NCBI RefSeq assembly: GCF_904846235.1
Contig: NZ_CAJGZN010000008.1
Coordinates: forward strand, 62,001 to 126,000
Direction: 5' to 3'
DNA: 64,000 nt
Origin: Psychrobacter immobilis
Lineage (GTDB): Bacteria > Pseudomonadota > Gammaproteobacteria > Pseudomonadales > Moraxellaceae
The notes below the pieces were generated by a model that was not told where the DNA came from, did not search any database, and worked only from the letters and a program-made list of their open reading frames with translations. Positions 56,469 to 64,000 of the stretch are shown piece by piece. Position 1 is the stretch's first letter, and every line of letters starts with the position of its first letter. Both the position numbers and the translations under genes were made by a program.

Positions 56469-56487
56469 GATAATTATTATCATTTTC
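56469..56487. promoter_or_regulatory. Fur box
   Basis: GATAATTATTATCATTTTC matches the classical 19-base Fur site GATAATGATAATCATTATC at 16 of 19 positions. It lies between bfd and the divergent ArsR gene and most probably controls bfd. Confidence 0.75.
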
Positions 56488-56697
56488 AATCACATTCGAT
56501 ATATTTATTCGTTGAGACAGTATCCTTGTATTACAGGCAGTTCATTTATGTAAGTGGATATAAGTGTGCGTGTAACCGAATATTGTCAAAGGTAGTGAAT
56601 TGACGATGAACTGTAAATTTGCTTATTTTTTAATCGATTTTGTAGATAACTGCTGTTATATTGAACCCCTATTAACGAAGCCCATTGGAATTCACCT

Positions 56698-57027
56698 ATG
56701 TCTGATAATAACTTTACGATACGACCTATCGATTTATTCAAAGTCCTATCTGATCCGACACGTCTAAAAATATTTCAAATTCTTTTTAAAAAAGAAGCAC
56801 GTTGCGTGGGTGATTTGGTAGATATGCTTGACCAGCCACAGCCAACGATATCACGCCACCTAAACCATTTGAAAAAACTGGGTATTCTGAGCTGTGTACG
56901 TGACGGTACTTGGATGTGGTATGAGGTCGCTGATGATTTACCAGATTGGTGTCAAGATATCTTAGACATCACCTACGAGCAAATCACTCCTAGAGGCACT
57001 AGTAGAGATGTATCGGATCTTGCTTAG
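56698..57027 (+). CDS. ArsR/SmtB-family transcriptional regulator
   Basis: A 109-residue winged-helix regulator. The ArsR fold is clear: FKVLSDPTRLKIFQILF, then A-R-C-V-G-D-L-V-D-M-L with a Cys at the place where ArsR sensors carry theirs, and QPQPTISRHLNHLKKLGIL as recognition helix. Only one of the ArsR E-L-C-V-C cysteines remains; other cysteines lie at S-C-V-R and D-W-C-Q. It could therefore sense metals, thiols or sulfur. No ars genes are nearby. It is divergent from bfd across the Fur-box region and convergent with the sulfate transport genes. Confidence 0.88.
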   Translation: MSDNNFTIRPIDLFKVLSDPTRLKIFQILFKKEARCVGDLVDMLDQPQPTISRHLNHLKKLGILSCVRDGTWMWYEVADDLPDWCQDILDITYEQITPRGTSRDVSDLA

Positions 57028-57115
57028 ATACGATTGTCCGCTTAGATTTTTGGTTCTTTGACTGTACTTTATAAAAAGCGTTTAAGACCATAGATCTGCG
57101 GCAATGCTCCAGACC

Positions 57116-57148
57116 AAAAAAGACCTACTTTCGTAGGTCTTTTTTTTT
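57116..57148. terminator. Bidirectional terminator between ArsR and cysA
   Basis: AAAAAAGACCTAC pairs with GTAGGTCTTTTTT, loop of 4 bases, ending in a long T run. Confidence 0.9.
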
Positions 57149-57193
57149 GCTCAACTATTGGTAATTCGACCTAAATGGCGCTAGGTCAAATAC

Positions 57194-57916
57194 TTATACA
57201 AGATCTAAGAAATCGCTGATAAAGGCGTTGGCTGGCTGGTGTATCAGCTCCTCTGACGTGCCTACCTGCTCTACTCGGCCCTGATTCATCACGACGATCT
57301 CATCTGATACCGCACGCGCTTCTTCTTGATCATGCGTCACCATGATACTGGTGATACCAAGCTCGTGGTGGATGTTTTTTAGCCATGTGCGCAGCTCTTT
57401 ACGGACTTTGGCATCTAGTGCACCAAACGGCTCATCTAGCAGCAACAGCTTCGGTTTGACAGCAAGTGCACGTGCTAATGCAATGCGCTGGCGCTGACCA
57501 CCTGATAGCTGATGCGGATAAGCATTGGCAACTTGTGGTAGCTGTACGAGGTCTAAGAGCTCTGCCACGCGCTTATTGATATCAGCTTTGCTTGGGCGTT
57601 CGTTTTTTGGCAATAAGGTCAATCCAAACGCCACATTGTCCGCGATGTTCTTATGGCGAAACAGTGCATAATGCTGAAACATAAAGCCAATATGGCGCTT
57701 TTGAACTGGGGTATTGGTCACATCCAGCTCATCGAACAATACCTGCCCAGAGTCAGCATACTCTAGACCTGCGATAATACGTAGCAAGGTAGTCTTACCA
57801 CAGCCTGATGGACCTAGCAACGTCGTCAGCTTGCCAGTCGGCACCGTGATATTGATATTGTCTAAAGCGGTAAAATTGCCGAATTTTTTATTAACGTTGC
57901 GAATCTCAATGCTCAT
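57194..57916 (-). CDS. cysA: Sulfate ABC importer ATPase CysA (short form)
   Basis: A 240-residue ATPase that powers the CysTW sulfate/thiosulfate channel. Walker [10 protein letters not shown] (~33-41), signature LSGGQRQR, Walker [13 protein letters not shown] and H-loop VTHD are present. It ends right after the ATPase fold, whereas E. coli CysA (365 residues) carries a C-terminal TOBE-type regulatory domain; that domain is missing here. The gene is last in cysT-cysW-cysA on the minus strand. Confidence 0.92.
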   Translation of the reverse strand: MSIEIRNVNKKFGNFTALDNINITVPTGKLTTLLGPSGCGKTTLLRIIAGLEYADSGQVLFDELDVTNTPVQKRHIGFMFQHYALFRHKNIADNVAFGLTLLPKNERPSKADINKRVAELLDLVQLPQVANAYPHQLSGGQRQRIALARALAVKPKLLLLDEPFGALDAKVRKELRTWLKNIHHELGITSIMVTHDQEEARAVSDEIVVMNQGRVEQVGTSEELIHQPANAFISDFLDLV

Positions 57917-58012
57917 AATCGTATCTCTTATTATATCTTTTGTCGTATCGTGGCAAGTAGCTGAGTAGCGACTGCATCCGTAGTATTAACATCATTTATC
58001 AGATAATGGCAG

Positions 58013-58963
58013 TTATACCTTGCCAGTACTGTCCGCACTCGTCGATTCAGTATTGACCGTTGCGTTAGCACTCACTGGCAGCTCAGGTGCGCTGGCAAGC
58101 CGCTCAGAATTAGCAAATTTACGCTCTTGTATCTTGGTCATGACTTGCTGAATCAGTAGCGTCACTAAGGCAAGTGCAGCCAATATGCTCGATAAGGCAA
58201 ACGCAGCGGTAAAGTTATAATCGTTATAGGCAATCTCAACCAATAGCGGCATGGTGTTGGTCTCGCCGCGAATGTGACCAGATACCACGCTGACCGCACC
58301 AAACTCACCCATCGCGCGGGCATTGGTCAGAATCAAACCATATAGCAGCGCCCATTTGATATTAGGCAATGTCACATGCCAAAATGTCTGCCAACCAGTC
58401 GCACCTAATGTTAGCGCTGCTTGCTCTTCAGAGTCGCCTTGAGTCTGCATCAATGGGATCAGCTCACGTGCAACAAACGGAAAGGTCACAAACAACGTCG
58501 CCAAAATGATACCAGGTACTGCATATATGACCTGAAAACCCATACTCTCAAGCCAGCCGCCGATAGTAGAGTTCAGTCCAAACAGCAGCACAAACATCAA
58601 ACCTGCAACCACTGGCGATACCGAAAATGGTAAATCTAGCAAAGTAGTGACCAGCTGCTTACCTTTAAACTGGTAACGCGTGACAAGCCATGCAATTGCG
58701 ATGCCCATTACCATATTAATTGGTAAGACAATTCCTGCCGTGATGAGCGTCAGCTTGATGGCTTGTAAAGCTTCAGGGTCTACTAATGAAGCAATATATA
58801 ACTGCCAACCATTTTTAAAGGCTTCGTAAAACACAGCCAGTAATGGAATGACCAACATGACAATCATGAATAACACTGCAATGGCAATAAAGGTGCGACG
58901 TATCCATGGGGTATCTTTGGTCGCAGCGTTGCTTTGGTAGTCGTAGCTATTAGATATTTGCAT
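58013..58963 (-). CDS. cysW: Sulfate ABC importer permease CysW
   Basis: A 316-residue inner-membrane permease with six hydrophobic helices and the ATPase-contact loop E-E-A-L-T-L-G-A-x-x-W-Q-T-F near the middle. N-A-R-A-M-G-E-F-G-A-V-S-V-V-S-G-H and the T-N-T-M-P-L-L-V-E segment identify CysW. A hydrophilic tail of ~35 residues (Ser/Thr/Ala) follows the last helix. Only one base separates it from cysT, so translation may be coupled. Confidence 0.95.
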   Translation of the reverse strand: MQISNSYDYQSNAATKDTPWIRRTFIAIAVLFMIVMLVIPLLAVFYEAFKNGWQLYIASLVDPEALQAIKLTLITAGIVLPINMVMGIAIAWLVTRYQFKGKQLVTTLLDLPFSVSPVVAGLMFVLLFGLNSTIGGWLESMGFQVIYAVPGIILATLFVTFPFVARELIPLMQTQGDSEEQAALTLGATGWQTFWHVTLPNIKWALLYGLILTNARAMGEFGAVSVVSGHIRGETNTMPLLVEIAYNDYNFTAAFALSSILAALALVTLLIQQVMTKIQERKFANSERLASAPELPVSANATVNTESTSADSTGKV

Positions 58964-58964
58964 A

Positions 58965-59849
58965 TTAGCGAGCTCCTACACGGCGCGACAGTTTCCACTG
59001 CATGATATTAATGGTGAGCAAGATGACAAATGATATGAGTAGCATAAATAATGCCACCGCAGAAGCTCCTTGAATATCAAACTGCTCAAGTTTACTGATA
59101 ATAATGAGCGGCAAAATCTCAGACTGCATCGGAATATTACCCGCGATAAAGATAACTGAGCCATACTCACCAGTGGCACGGGCAAACATCATACCTGCGC
59201 CCATCAGCAAGGCTGGCAATAGCTCTGGCAAAATCACTTTACGAAAAGTCGTTAATCGATTGGCGCCCAATACCGCAGCGGCTTCTTCAAACTCAACCGA
59301 CAGCTCAGCGAGTACTGGCTGTACTGCACGGACGATAAAGGGGAAGCTCACCACAACTAAAGCTAGCCAAATACCTATTGGCGTAAAGGCAACCTGAATA
59401 TCGAACTTGGCAAACCATTGACCGATCAAGCCATTAGGCGCATATAAAGTGGCAAGCGAGATACCTGTAACAGCCGTTGGTAGTGCAAATGGTAAATCGA
59501 CCAAAGCATTAATCAGTGACTTGCCCCAAAACTCATAGCGGACAAGTACCCATGCGACCAGTGTGCCAAATACCATATTGGTCAGCATCGCCAAAAACGA
59601 CATCCATAAGCTCAGCTTAATAGCGGCAGTGACTTGTGGCTGGGTAATGGTTTCCCAAAAGCCCGTCCAACCCATCTGCGTCGTGGTATAGGCCATCATG
59701 GCAAACGGTAGTACCACCAATAACGACAAGCTAAAGACAGTAATACCCATGCTCAGACCGAACCCGGGTAGCACATTGCGCTGACGCAAGCGGGTCAGCC
59801 AACTTTTTTTATTGCCGGGCTTACTGGCAGAAGAAGATGTTGCACTCAT
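58965..59849 (-). CDS. cysT: Sulfate ABC importer permease CysT (CysU)
   Basis: A 294-residue permease, partner of CysW, with six helices. G-F-G-L-S-M-G-I-T at the start and the EFEEAAAVLGANRLTTFRK coupling loop (by position) fit. A-R-A-T-G-E-Y-G-S-V-I-F-I-A-G-N-I-P is the CysT signature. It is first of the three transporter genes, 223 bases behind the first sulfate-binding-protein gene, with a hairpin in between. Confidence 0.95.
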   Translation of the reverse strand: MSATSSSASKPGNKKSWLTRLRQRNVLPGFGLSMGITVFSLSLLVVLPFAMMAYTTTQMGWTGFWETITQPQVTAAIKLSLWMSFLAMLTNMVFGTLVAWVLVRYEFWGKSLINALVDLPFALPTAVTGISLATLYAPNGLIGQWFAKFDIQVAFTPIGIWLALVVVSFPFIVRAVQPVLAELSVEFEEAAAVLGANRLTTFRKVILPELLPALLMGAGMMFARATGEYGSVIFIAGNIPMQSEILPLIIISKLEQFDIQGASAVALFMLLISFVILLTINIMQWKLSRRVGAR

Positions 59850-59949
59850 AGTGATGTCCTATTGCCTAACTGATGGTACTTAGCGAGGGTGCTCACTGTA
59901 AGACCATTATTACCATTGTTATCAAAATTATTATTGGTCGGCTTATGAT

Positions 59950-59984
59950 ATAAAGGACATAGTGCGTACGACCATGTCCTTTAT
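59950..59984 (-). terminator. Stem-loop between sbp and cysT
   Basis: ATAAAGGACAT pairs with ATGTCCTTTAT across a 13-base loop. It has only a weak T run, so it may limit, but not stop, readthrough from the abundant binding-protein gene into cysTWA. Confidence 0.55.
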
Positions 59985-60072
59985 GGGGTGCTTCATGACT
60001 GACTGTACGATTAACTGAGTTAATCTGTTGCAGTGTTTAGCGCAGTAGCTGCTCTAACTACTCAGCTAGCAA

Positions 60073-61164
60073 TTACTGTGGCGCGTTAATTGCTAATTGG
60101 TCAAACACACCGCCATCACTGAAGTAAGTGCTCATGATCTCATCCCATGTGCCAAAGGCATCGTTCGGGCGGAAAGTCTCAACTGGCGGTAATTTGTCAC
60201 CGTTTTTGTCAAGCACGCTCTTAACGCTAGGACGTAGATATAGATTGGCCGCTAGTTGCTGAGCAGGCTCACTCCATAAGTAATCAAGATACGCTTTGGC
60301 AGCGTCTGTAGTGCCTTTTTTGTCTGTTACCGTCTTCACAACTGCCACAGGGCTCTCTGACTTGATAGAGTATTTTGGATAAACGATGTCTACTTGACCC
60401 GCGCCAAAATCAGTTGCTGCAAGGTTGGCTTCGTTTTCAAAAGTGACCAATACATCACCAATACCGCGCTGTACGAAAGTCGTTGTCGCGGCACGTCCGC
60501 CGTTTTCATAGACTTTGACATTTTTTAGCATGTCTTTTACGTAGCCTTTAGCTTTTGTTTCATCTTTATTAAAAGCATGTAGACCATAACCGTATGCACC
60601 TAAGAACGCATAACGACCGTTACCCGTCACCTTTGGATTGGCCATGACAATCTCAACACCGTCTTTGGTCAAGTCTTCCCAGTCTTTGATATTTTTTGGA
60701 TTATCTTTACGTACCAAAAATACGATCGTGCTGGTAAACGGCACTGCGTTGTCTGGGAATTTGCTTTCCCAATCTGACTCAACCAAGCCTTTTTTCTCAA
60801 GCAGCTCAATATCAGACCCTTGGTTCATGGTGGCAACATCGGCTTGTAGACCGTTGGCAACAGACAATGCCTGTTTGCTTGAGCCGCCATGTGACTGTTT
60901 GATTAGGATATTGCTGTCTGGATTTTCAGCTTTGTAGTGTTCCACAAACAATGGGTTGTAGTCTTTATAGAAGTCGCGTGCCACATCGTATGAGACATTA
61001 AGCAGCTCGATATTTTGCCCTTCTGTCGTCGCTGAACCATCAGCTGAGGCCTCAGTAGTCTCACTGTTGCTACAGCCAGCTAAACCCAATGTCAAAGCAA
61101 CGCCAGCAATACTCAAGGCACTAAGAGTCTTACTTTTCTGTTGATAACGAGCTACGTCTGTCAT
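60073..61164 (-). CDS. sbp: Sulfate-binding protein (copy 1)
   Basis: A periplasmic solute-binding protein of 363 residues from ATG 61164 (GAGG five bases upstream; the longer frame to 61215 is unlikely). The signal sequence ends L-G-L-A-G-C, so it may be a lipoprotein. Sulfate-site blocks N-V-S-Y-D-V-A-R-D-F-Y-K, Q-S-H-G-G-S-S-K-Q-A-L-S-V, Y-G-Y-G-L-H-A-F and T-F-E-N-E-A are present. It delivers sulfate or thiosulfate to CysTWA. A paralogue lies directly upstream. Confidence 0.93.
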   Translation of the reverse strand: MTDVARYQQKSKTLSALSIAGVALTLGLAGCSNSETTEASADGSATTEGQNIELLNVSYDVARDFYKDYNPLFVEHYKAENPDSNILIKQSHGGSSKQALSVANGLQADVATMNQGSDIELLEKKGLVESDWESKFPDNAVPFTSTIVFLVRKDNPKNIKDWEDLTKDGVEIVMANPKVTGNGRYAFLGAYGYGLHAFNKDETKAKGYVKDMLKNVKVYENGGRAATTTFVQRGIGDVLVTFENEANLAATDFGAGQVDIVYPKYSIKSESPVAVVKTVTDKKGTTDAAKAYLDYLWSEPAQQLAANLYLRPSVKSVLDKNGDKLPPVETFRPNDAFGTWDEIMSTYFSDGGVFDQLAINAPQ

Positions 61165-61432
61165 AAATACCTCAAAGATGTCTGTTGTGTAATGCAAGTA
61201 TGCTAACAGCGCCATCTTATTATGTTTAATGATGAATATGCGTATGTTATTGCCAAAAGGGAATAACCAGTAAACAAAGCCAGATATATCAATAAGTTGT
61301 TAAAATAATCTACATGTATAACTGACTGTTTGTTTATTGATGGTTTTAATGCTGACATGCACCCTATCTATCTTGTCCGTGTTTTATTGAAAGCAGCTAA
61401 GATAGATAGTTCTATAAACTAAAACTTAACCA

Positions 61433-62560
61433 CTACTTAGTACTTGCCAGCTGATCAAAACGGCCGCCATCCACAAAGAAAGCATCCATAATCTCTGCCC
61501 ATGAGCCAAACACAGCCACAGGTTCAAACGTCTCAATATCAGGCAAGGTATCTTTATGAGCAGCTAGGATTTGCTCATCACTTGGACGCATATACATTTT
61601 TGCCATGAGCTCTTGGGCAGGCTTATCCCATAAGCCTTTTAGATAAGTACCAGCCGCTTCCGTCTTACCAGATTTTTCAGTCACTGCCGTTACGACCGCT
61701 ACTGGGTTGGCAATCACAATCGAATAGCTCGGGTATACGATGTCAACGTTACCCTTTGCAAATTGCTGAGCCGTCAAATGTGCTTCGTTTTCTGTAGTGA
61801 TTAGCACATCACCGAGACCACGCTGAGTAAAGCTGGTCGTGGCTGCGCGTGCGCCGTTGTCATAAGTGACGACATTGGCCAGCAACTTCTTGATAAAGTC
61901 ATTGGTTTTTACAGGGTTTTCATTACTGCTTTCTTTGAATTGGTGCAAACCATAACCATAGGCACCCAAGAAGGCATAACGCGCCGTGCCACTGGTTTTC
62001 GGGTTCGGGATGACCACATCGACATCATTACGGGCCAAATCTGACCAGTCTTTGATATTTTTTGGATTACCGGCGCGAACCAGTAGCACCATGGTGCTGG
62101 TGTACGGCACGGCATTATTTGGTAGTGCTTGTTGCCAGTCAGCAGCGACCAAGCCTTTCTCCACCAACAGATTTATATCGCTCTCTTGGTTAAAGGTCAC
62201 CACATCCGCTTGCAAACCATTGGCGACAGAGAGCGCCTGCTTACTAGAGCCGCCATGTGACTGATTGATATTTACTTTGCTATTTGGATGAGTGTTCTGA
62301 TAGTCGGTACTGAATAAAGTGTTGTAGTCTTTATAAAAGTCGCGCGACACATCATAGGAGACGTTGAGTAGATTAATATCCTGTGTCCCGCCACTGGCAC
62401 TATTTGCCGTGTCATCTTGCGTCGCTTCTGTTGGACTGCAGCCTGTCATTATCATCGCTGCTGCAAGCATGCCGCTGGTGGCAAGTACACGTGCTTTTCC
62501 AGACTTATTATTAGTTGATTGAATGCTAGCAATGCTGATTTGTTGGAATTTTTTTTGCAT
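61433..62560 (-). CDS. Sulfate-binding protein (copy 2)
   Basis: A 375-residue paralogue of the downstream binding protein with the same blocks (N-V-S-Y-D-V-S-R-D-F-Y-K, Q-S-H-G-G-S-S-K-Q-A) and a signal ending M-I-M-T-G-C, again a likely lipoprotein. It differs by a short insertion after Y-G-L-H-Q-F (residues K-E-S-S-N-E-N). The two genes are ~270 bases apart, so each may have its own promoter. It may prefer another oxyanion such as thiosulfate (inference). Confidence 0.9.
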   Translation of the reverse strand: MQKKFQQISIASIQSTNNKSGKARVLATSGMLAAAMIMTGCSPTEATQDDTANSASGGTQDINLLNVSYDVSRDFYKDYNTLFSTDYQNTHPNSKVNINQSHGGSSKQALSVANGLQADVVTFNQESDINLLVEKGLVAADWQQALPNNAVPYTSTMVLLVRAGNPKNIKDWSDLARNDVDVVIPNPKTSGTARYAFLGAYGYGLHQFKESSNENPVKTNDFIKKLLANVVTYDNGARAATTSFTQRGLGDVLITTENEAHLTAQQFAKGNVDIVYPSYSIVIANPVAVVTAVTEKSGKTEAAGTYLKGLWDKPAQELMAKMYMRPSDEQILAAHKDTLPDIETFEPVAVFGSWAEIMDAFFVDGGRFDQLASTK

Positions 62561-62731
62561 GATGCTCTCGATAAAAGTAGTAGAAGCGTTTTGTCAAAAT
62601 CTTGACCATCATCACAGGGCCTACAATCTTTTGAGTTCAGTTGTCGGGATGATGCAAGCTATGCTAGCAGCATAAATAGCAAACGCTTAGTGACGAATTA
62701 GCTTATCGACTAGTGAAGTTGGCATAAGTGA

Positions 62732-63006
62732 TACTAGGGCGTGTTGAACATTCGACCATGGCACTGACAGCGACTATTTTTTAGGCGATTCGATGTTAAA
62801 AATAATAAGTTTAGTCACTCTAAGCGCTTATTTTTAACGATGAAGCGGCAAAAAAGAGTCCTGTCCCTGCGGGCTGATGCTAAAATTGCCCCATACTGCG
62901 TTACAAATCTCGCTAAGGCATCTGCATTATCGTCGCTTTGTGCCTTGTCTGGAACAATTTTAGCGATCAGCAGTGCCTATTTGCGAATGTTCAACACGCC
63001 CTAGTA
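62732..63006. mobile_element. MITE-like element with 23-base terminal inverted repeats
   Basis: A 275-base element bounded by perfect 23-base inverted repeats (core GGGCGTGTTGAACATTCG, outer CTAG at both ends). Internal inverted repeats, such as GTTAAAAATAA/TTATTTTTAAC and GCTAAAATTG/CAATTTTAGC, make it strongly foldable. It has no coding frame. The palindromic CTAG at each end could be the duplicated target, as for IS5-type elements (inference). The rest of the 62561-63187 gap holds nothing recognisable apart from promoter space. Confidence 0.8.
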
Positions 63007-63187
63007 ATCGTTTTGCATCATTAAGAATAAAATGAGTTGAATAGTTGCTGAAAGGTTTATTAAGTAGACTATGATTTGGGTAGGCTGTACCATTATTTGT
63101 ACGTTATAAAGTTTGCTGTATTAATGATACTTTCATTATCCCAATACTATGCGAACCTTACTTTTCTACTTGACCAAAGGCCCTTAT

Positions 63188-63763
63188 ATGAATACTTCAT
63201 ACCGTCAATTTCATTCTATTGTAGGGCTAATAATGATGACCTCTACCCTAGCGGCTTTTTTAACAGGCTGTAATAGCATGTCGCCTACTATGCATAGCGA
63301 TAGCCACAGCACGGTTAAATCAGTTGCCAGTACAACATCTGCTTTGCCAGCTATTCAAAGTAATGATTTGGGTGACAATGTCTCAGCAGACAAATTTTCA
63401 ACAGATAAGGTTTCAGCGGATTACGCTACTGCCGACTACGATAAACGAGCACAAGGCTATGATTGGGTTGGCGTGATGGTACGAGCAGATGATGATCGAC
63501 AGATTGACATTAAAGTTCGCTCACGCAGCGATATCAAAAAACCTACTTGTTACTTCGATGGTAAGGCGACATTGATGGGCCAAGATACTGCTCACGGTAC
63601 GATTTTTCAGGCAAAAGTAAATGACAGTACGGCTTTTTTTCAATTTAAGGATGACAAGCTCATCATCGACAGCCCAGACAAGTATGCACTGAACTATTTT
63701 TGCTCAGGTGGTGGCTCACTTGCTGGAGAATATAAAAAGCTGGCAGCAGGTTTAGATATTTAA
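63188..63763 (+). CDS. Putative lipoprotein, unknown function
   Basis: A 191-residue exported protein from ATG 63188 (AAAGG upstream; a 13-residue longer frame from 63149 is less likely). The signal peptide ends in the lipobox F-L-T-G-C. A Ser/Thr/Asp-rich linker precedes a small domain (~95-191) with G-Y-D-W-V-G-V-M-V-R-A-D-D-D-R-Q-I-D-I and two cysteines (P-T-C-Y-F, N-Y-F-C-S-G-G-G). I do not recognise the family. Confidence 0.7.
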   Translation: MNTSYRQFHSIVGLIMMTSTLAAFLTGCNSMSPTMHSDSHSTVKSVASTTSALPAIQSNDLGDNVSADKFSTDKVSADYATADYDKRAQGYDWVGVMVRADDDRQIDIKVRSRSDIKKPTCYFDGKATLMGQDTAHGTIFQAKVNDSTAFFQFKDDKLIIDSPDKYALNYFCSGGGSLAGEYKKLAAGLDI

Positions 63764-63820
63764 GAGACAGCGCTAGTATGCGTTAAGTTGTTTTCCATTT
63801 TAAAAATAGTGATAAAAACA

Positions 63821-63855
63821 AAAAGGTGCCAGACTATAAGTCTGACACCTTTTTT
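63821..63855. terminator. Bidirectional terminator
   Basis: AGGTGCCAGACT pairs with AGTCTGACACCT apart from one mismatch, framed by AAAA and TTTTTT. It serves the lipoprotein gene and the gene entering from the right. Confidence 0.85.
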
Positions 63856-63897
63856 ACGACTGGCTTAGTACAAGTTTTTTATACTGATGATCAGTTT

Positions 63898-64000
63898 TTA
63901 TACGGCAGATGCACCCGTTAATTTAACCTCAGCACGCTCTTCTTTTGCGATGCCAGCATAGTAGTCACGCAAAATCTGTAATACTTCTGGGCGACTAAAG
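63898..64000 (-). CDS. 3' end of a gene running off the window
   Basis: The minus strand has an open frame from the window edge to a TAA at 63898-63900, encoding about 33 residues (F-S-R-P-E-V-L-Q-I-L-R-D-Y-Y-A-G-I-A... ending G-A-S-A-V). The terminator just downstream supports a real gene end. The family cannot be told from this short piece. Confidence 0.6.
   Translation of the reverse strand, partial: FSRPEVLQILRDYYAGIAKEERAEVKLTGASAV

Noticed and set aside
1..64000. CRISPR array
   Set aside because: No set of regularly spaced direct repeats was seen anywhere in the window.

Overview
The window looks like a stretch of a Psychrobacter-type (Moraxellaceae, Gammaproteobacteria) chromosome. 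This is inferred from the AT-leaning sequence, the acnD/prpF form of the methylcitrate locus, the BfrA/BfrB/Bfd set and protein styles typical of Acinetobacter relatives; no rRNA or tRNA gene is present to confirm it. Most of the window is ordinary metabolic core, with several small scars of transfer and decay.

Layout. (1) 1-14 kb, minus strand: a methylcitrate-cycle locus for propionate use (prpB, lipoprotein, prpC, acnD, prpF, prpD). It is interrupted by a yefM-yoeB toxin-antitoxin pair plus a large AT-rich protein of unknown function between acnD and prpF, and by an ABC exporter and a tail-anchored acetyltransferase between prpF and prpD. (2) 14-17 kb: an Nramp-fold transporter lacking the usual metal-binding motif, with a LysR regulator. 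(3) 17-19 kb, plus strand: two small membrane proteins of unknown function sharing a short C-terminal motif (D-F-[KR]-x-E-[AS]-x3-L-[YF]-R-E). (4) 19-23 kb: a frameshifted gamma-butyrobetaine-hydroxylase-like gene and PEP carboxylase. (5) 23-31 kb: a trans-4-hydroxy-L-proline catabolic cluster (symporter, semialdehyde dehydrogenase, deaminase, FAD dehydrogenase, epimerase) with a divergent AraC regulator. (6) 31-35 kb: a tyrosine integrase, a 1.2 kb gene-poor stretch, two small secreted proteins and a broken rhuM-like gene, together resembling an eroded island. (7) 35-39 kb: mtfA, then a TetR regulator divergent from a flavoprotein/DUF2855 operon with a clear double operator, and an internally deleted GDSL esterase. 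(8) 39.8-43.8 kb: an ATP-grasp/alpha-E fusion, transglutaminase and Anbu proteasome-like peptidase, a peptide synthesis/turnover type operon. (9) 43.8-54.5 kb: a UvrA2-like protein, a DUF819 membrane protein, a DEAD-box helicase with an RG-rich tail and long leader, a DUF1176 protein, a YghU-like GST and an MFS exporter. (10) 54.7-57 kb: two complementary bacterioferritins, Bfd with a Fur box, and an ArsR regulator. (11) 57-62.6 kb: sulfate ABC importer (cysA-cysW-cysT) with two tandem sulfate-binding proteins. (12) 62.7-64 kb: a 275 bp MITE-like element, a lipoprotein and the 3' end of a further gene.

How they work together: propionyl-CoA is oxidised through methylcitrate; hydroxyproline is converted to 2-oxoglutarate; PEP carboxylase refills oxaloacetate; Bfr/Bfd handle iron storage and release; Cys/Sbp bring in sulfate. 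The least explained items are the AT-rich protein beside yefM-yoeB, the paired short-motif membrane proteins and the non-canonical Nramp homologue. All coordinates and motifs were read by eye, and no database search was possible.
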